Shown here: in pieces, positions 12,732 to 15,378 of the stretch
Layout: each line of letters opens with the position of its first letter
Numbering within the stretch: the first letter of the stretch is position 1
Assembly (NCBI GenBank): GCA_025927515.1
Contig: JAICLG010000035.1
Location: forward strand, 1 to 15,378
Direction of reading: 5' to 3'
From: Hyphomicrobium sp.
GTDB taxonomy: Bacteria; Pseudomonadota; Alphaproteobacteria; Rhizobiales; Hyphomicrobiaceae
Length of the DNA stretch: 15,378 bases
Made by a program: the position numbers and the translations under genes
Notes under the pieces: generated by a model
What the model saw: the letters and a program-made list of their open reading frames with translations, nothing else
The model's database searches: none
What the model was told of the DNA's origin: nothing

Positions 12732-13688
12732 ATGCGGAAATTCACTGATCTCGATGAGCGCCAGATCCTGGCGCTCGCTATCTCGCTGGAAGAGGAGCAC
12801 GGCCGTATTTACGCCGATTACGCTGCCGGGCTCGGTACGGACTATCCGGCATCGGCGAAAATCTTCACCGAGATGGCCGAGGAGGAGAACGAGCACCGGC
12901 GCCGGCTGATCGATCTGTTCCGGCAAAAGTTCGGCGACCACATTCCGCTTATCCGCCGTCAGGATGTCTCCGGCTTCGTGCGCCACGATCCGATCTGGTT
13001 CGTTTGGCCGCTCGGACTCGAAAAGGTCCGGAATCAGGCCGAGGCCATCGAGAAGGAGACACGCGATTTCTATTGCTCGGCTCTCGAGCGCGCCTCGGAC
13101 GCCGACGTCCGCAAGCTGCTTGGCGACCTGATTGCGGCCGAGGATGAGCACATCGGAATTGCCCAGCACATTTCCGAAATCGAACTGACGAACACCGCGC
13201 GGTCTGCCGAAGAGCAGGTCGCGCGCCGGGCCTTCGTCCTTCAGTATGTGCAACCCGGTCTCACCGGATTGATCGACGGGTCCGTTTCGACACTGGCGCC
13301 GATCTTCGCGGCGGCGTTCGCGACGCATAACACCTGGCAGACTTTTCTCGTCGGTCTCGCGGCGTCCGTCGGCGCTGGGATTTCGATGGCGTTTGCTGAA
13401 GCCTTGGCGGACGACGGCCAGATCTCCGGCCGCGGCAATCCGTGGATACGCGGCAGCGTCACCGGCGTGATGACCGCGTTTGGCGGCCTCGGTCATACGC
13501 TGCCTTATCTCATTTCGAATTTCTGGACGGCAACGAGCATCGCGATCGCGGTGGTTTTCGTCGAGCTTTGGATCATCGCAGGCGTACGCGCCCGGTTCAT
13601 GGACACGCGATTCGTTCGCGCTGCGTTCGAGGTCGTCGTCGGCGGTCTTCTCGTTTTTGCCGTAGGTATCCTGATCGGAAACGCTTAG
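12732..13688 (+). CDS. mbfA: Membrane-bound ferritin (erythrin-VIT1 iron exporter)
   Basis: MbfA exports iron and protects against iron and peroxide stress. The N-terminal ferritin-like di-iron domain (about 10-150) has the expected ligands: E20 in SLEEEH, ExxH at E52-H55, E107 in AEAIEKE and ExxH at E137-H140. The C-terminal part (about 165-318) is a VIT1/CCC1-type membrane domain with about five hydrophobic segments and the DGSVSTLAP motif after LTGLI. The 318-residue length fits the family. The ATG at 12732 has AGGA 3 bases upstream. It is preceded by an Irr box, which agrees with the assignment. It lies upstream of a lytic transglycosylase gene, which probably has its own unit. Confidence 0.95.
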   Translation: MRKFTDLDERQILALAISLEEEHGRIYADYAAGLGTDYPASAKIFTEMAEEENEHRRRLIDLFRQKFGDHIPLIRRQDVSGFVRHDPIWFVWPLGLEKVRNQAEAIEKETRDFYCSALERASDADVRKLLGDLIAAEDEHIGIAQHISEIELTNTARSAEEQVARRAFVLQYVQPGLTGLIDGSVSTLAPIFAAAFATHNTWQTFLVGLAASVGAGISMAFAEALADDGQISGRGNPWIRGSVTGVMTAFGGLGHTLPYLISNFWTATSIAIAVVFVELWIIAGVRARFMDTRFVRAAFEVVVGGLLVFAVGILIGNA

Positions 13689-13770
13689 GGATCGACTTGA
13701 CGGGGTGGAAAGGGTAATCGCGTCGAGCGTAGCCTCACTGAGGCCACAGTATCTTGACCCATTCCGCCCT

Positions 13771-13787
13771 ACCGGCAGGGTGCCGGT
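13771..13787 (+). other. Hairpin between mbfA and the transglycosylase gene
   Basis: ACCGGCA (13771-13777) and TGCCGGT (13781-13787) form a perfect 7-bp stem with a 3-base loop. No T-run follows. It may be a weak mbfA terminator or a leader structure of the next gene, 28 bases ahead of its ATG. Confidence 0.35.
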
Positions 13788-13815
13788 CCATCTCAACTTT
13801 CCCGAAGGCATTCCT

Positions 13816-15054
13816 ATGCGCGCTACTCGCCTCATTCTTTTGGCTGTCCTTATTGCGTCCGCGGCAATGAGCGGAGCGGCGATGGCGGAGAGCTCGCCGC
13901 CTCCGGCGGCTAACAAGCGCACTTGCAAGAATACGGTGCCGTTCAATCGCTGGGTCGCCGATTTCAAGCGGGAGGCGATTGCGGAGGGCATTCGTCCTCA
14001 AACGATAGAGGAAACGATCGGTGGAATGACACCGGACATGAGCGTCATTGCGCGCGATCGCAGGCAAAGCTTCTTTTCTCAGACGTTCACCCAGTTTTAT
14101 TTCAAGCTCGCCACGAACAGCCGCGAGAAGGTCGGAAAGTCGTACCTGCATCGCTACAAGGATTTGTTCGCGCGTGCCGAGAAAGACTTCGGTGTCCCGG
14201 GTCCGGTCATCACGGGTTTTTGGGCACTCGAAAGCGATTTCGGCGGCGGCATGGGCAAGCTGCCGGTCATGCGCTCGCTGCTGACGCTCGCTTGGGATTG
14301 CCGGCGCGGCGACATGTTCCGCGGCGAGTTGAAGGCTGCGATGAAGATCGTGGAACGTGGCGACCTGAGGCCGGACCAGATGATCGGATCGTGGGCCGGC
14401 GAACTCGGGCAGACGCAGTTCCTGCCGCAGCACTACTATAATTACGGAGTCGACTACGACGGCGACGGCCGCGTCGATCTCATTCACGACATTCCCGACA
14501 TCATCGCATCGACTGCGAAGTTCATTTCGTCGATGGGTTGGCGCCGCGGCGAGCCTTGGCTCGAACAGGTGCGCATCACGAAAAATCTGCCTTGGGAGAA
14601 AGCCGATCTCGCTATTCAGTTGCCGCGGTCGCAGTGGGTCGCGTGGGGCGTGGAAGGCGTCGGCAAAGCGCTGCCTTCGGACAATCTTCCTGCATCGCTA
14701 TTGCTGCCGATGGGACGCAAGGGGCCGGCATTCCTCGCCTATCCGAATTTCCATGTCTATACGCAATGGAACCAGTCGCTGACGTATGCAACGACCGCAG
14801 CCTATCTGGCGGCTCGCATGGCGGGTGCTCCGAACATCAGCCGTTCCTCGGGCGATGTTCCTTCGCTTGATTATCAGCAGACGAAGGAGCTACAGGCTCT
14901 CCTGAAGCAGCAAGGCTTCGACGTCGGTGAGATCGACGGCAAGCTCGGCGCGGGAACGCGCAAGGCGGTCAAGGAGATGCAAATGAAGCTCGGCCTGCCC
15001 GCCGACAGCTATCCGACGACCGAGCTGCTCACGGCGCTTCGCGAGCGGAGCTAG
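13816..15054 (+). CDS. Periplasmic lytic murein transglycosylase (MltB-like)
   Basis: It cleaves the MurNAc-GlcNAc bond of peptidoglycan to give 1,6-anhydro ends. The 412-residue precursor has a signal peptide (1-24, ending AAMA) and no lipobox, so it is a soluble periplasmic form, unlike lipoprotein MltB. The GH103-type domain (about 40-335) has the catalytic glutamate E139 in GFWALESDFG. Other family blocks are GSWAGELGQTQFLP and YDGDGRVDL. A C-terminal peptidoglycan-binding domain (about 352-410) holds LQALLKQQGFDVGEIDGKLG. I chose the ATG at 13816 because GAAGG lies 7 bases upstream and the signal peptide begins there. The in-frame ATG at 13705 lacks both. Which paralogue it is cannot be told. 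Confidence 0.93.
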   Translation: MRATRLILLAVLIASAAMSGAAMAESSPPPAANKRTCKNTVPFNRWVADFKREAIAEGIRPQTIEETIGGMTPDMSVIARDRRQSFFSQTFTQFYFKLATNSREKVGKSYLHRYKDLFARAEKDFGVPGPVITGFWALESDFGGGMGKLPVMRSLLTLAWDCRRGDMFRGELKAAMKIVERGDLRPDQMIGSWAGELGQTQFLPQHYYNYGVDYDGDGRVDLIHDIPDIIASTAKFISSMGWRRGEPWLEQVRITKNLPWEKADLAIQLPRSQWVAWGVEGVGKALPSDNLPASLLLPMGRKGPAFLAYPNFHVYTQWNQSLTYATTAAYLAARMAGAPNISRSSGDVPSLDYQQTKELQALLKQQGFDVGEIDGKLGAGTRKAVKEMQMKLGLPADSYPTTELLTALRERS

Positions 15055-15102
15055 CGCATCGTCATCCGTGGGCGCGCGTGGCGAAGCACGTTGAGCGCGG
15101 GG

Positions 15103-15199
15103 ATCCAGCACAAGGCTCGTCGAAGACGCAATATTGGGCCTTCGGCCCATTTTATGCTGGATTCCTGAACGATGTCGCTGCGCTCGATCGTTCGAGAAT
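15103..15199. repeat. Palindromic intergenic element, possible dispersed repeat
   Basis: Outer arms ATCCAGCA (15103-15110) and TGCTGGAT (15155-15162) flank the terminator hairpin. A second imperfect dyad follows: ATTC-N2-GAACGAT (15161-15173) with ATCGTTC-N2-GAAT (15187-15199). The TGCTGGATTC...GAATGACG wording resembles small palindromic repeats scattered in alphaproteobacterial genomes. Only one copy is in the window, so the repeat status is inference. Confidence 0.45.
15135..15154 (+). terminator. Intrinsic terminator after the transglycosylase gene
   Basis: TGGGCC (15135-15140) and GGCCCA (15144-15149) form a 6-bp stem with loop TTC, followed by TTTTAT. It lies 81 bases past the stop, inside the palindromic element. 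On the minus strand no T-run follows, so it serves the plus-strand gene. Confidence 0.7.
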
Positions 15200-15215
15200 G
15201 ACGAAGGGCATATCC

Positions 15216-15378
15216 TCAGTGCAGCTTGACCTGCGGCTCGGTCCGGCGGTTCAGGGTGCGCGAAATGGTGTCGAGCGCGACCTTGATGAAGCCGTACAGC
15301 GCGACCTCGTGCATTTTATAAAGCGAGCGGTACATGATCTTGGCGAACCAGCCTTCGATCCGCAGTGACTTCCCTGAT
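15216..15378 (-). CDS. ndh: Probable type II NADH dehydrogenase, C-terminal part
   Basis: Only the last 53 residues are in the window; the 5' part lies past the right edge. They read SGKSLRIEGWFAKIMYRSLY, then KMHEVALYGF and a final segment ending NRRTEPQVKLH. This resembles the C-terminal membrane-anchoring helix region of non-proton-pumping NADH:quinone oxidoreductases of alphaproteobacteria (the EGWFA..MY.SLY.MH..AL.G pattern and a final RTEP.VKLH). The FAD and NADH domains are not visible, so the assignment rests on this tail alone. It converges on the transglycosylase gene. Another membrane-anchored flavin oxidoreductase is the main alternative. Confidence 0.65.
   Translation of the reverse strand, partial: SGKSLRIEGWFAKIMYRSLYKMHEVALYGFIKVALDTISRTLNRRTEPQVKLH

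Noticed and set aside
12696..13991. Long (431-residue) minus-strand reading frame opposite mbfA
   Set aside because: It is the antisense shadow of a high-GC gene whose plus-strand product has intact di-iron ligands and an Irr-regulated promoter. The shadow has low-complexity Arg-rich composition and no domain.
1..15378. CRISPR array, insertion sequence, prophage, toxin-antitoxin or defence system
   Set aside because: No direct repeat array, transposase, integrase, phage structural gene or paired small toxin/antitoxin frame was found on either strand.

Overview
The window looks like chromosomal DNA of an alphaproteobacterium, most likely in the Hyphomicrobiales (Rhizobiales) and possibly a Hyphomicrobium-like methylotroph. 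The grounds are the high GC content and codon use, a membrane-bound ferritin gene (mbfA) under an Irr-type iron-control box, an intracellular polyhydroxyalkanoate (PHA) depolymerase plus a phasin-like gene, and an IF-1 gene with an extended tail next to a cold-shock gene. The genus is inference only. Almost everything is housekeeping or core accessory content. No phage, insertion sequence, CRISPR array or defence locus is visible.

Layout: 1-421 is a gene-poor, AT-richer stretch left of the 3' end of tRNA-Arg(CCG) (422-498, minus). polA (867-3863, plus) follows, with all three enzymatic domains intact. It converges on phaZ (3915-5306, minus). A 306-base divergent control region holds a good sigma-70 promoter for phaZ with a PhaR-like site at the expected transcription start. 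It separates phaZ from an NTP/NDP-antiporter-like membrane transporter (5613-6902, plus). The transporter converges on infA (6960-7250, minus), which lies just downstream of csp (7356-7562, minus). A strong intrinsic terminator sits between csp and infA.

Next come small envelope genes: a secreted M15-type zinc peptidase (7859-8269, minus), a four-helix membrane protein (8671-9126, plus), a small secreted protein (9257-9526, plus) and a PepSY-like secreted protein (9660-9932, plus). A bidirectional terminator closes this block against lepA (10001-11803, minus). A phasin-like gene (11980-12537, plus) diverges from lepA. Then mbfA (12732-13688, plus), with an Irr box over its -10 element, and a periplasmic lytic transglycosylase (13816-15054, plus). 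The window ends in a palindromic repeat and the C-terminal end of a probable type II NADH dehydrogenase (15216-15378, minus).

Three themes connect genes. First, PHA storage: phaZ mobilises the polymer and the phasin-like protein probably coats granules. Second, translation under stress: csp, infA and lepA, where the csp-terminator-infA order suggests autoregulatory antitermination. Third, iron and envelope maintenance: mbfA, the M15 peptidase and the lytic transglycosylase. The most testable novel points are the csp leader with two mutually exclusive pairings around its ribosome binding site, the terminator between csp and infA, the predicted leaderless polA and lepA mRNAs, and the operator arrangement at phaZ.
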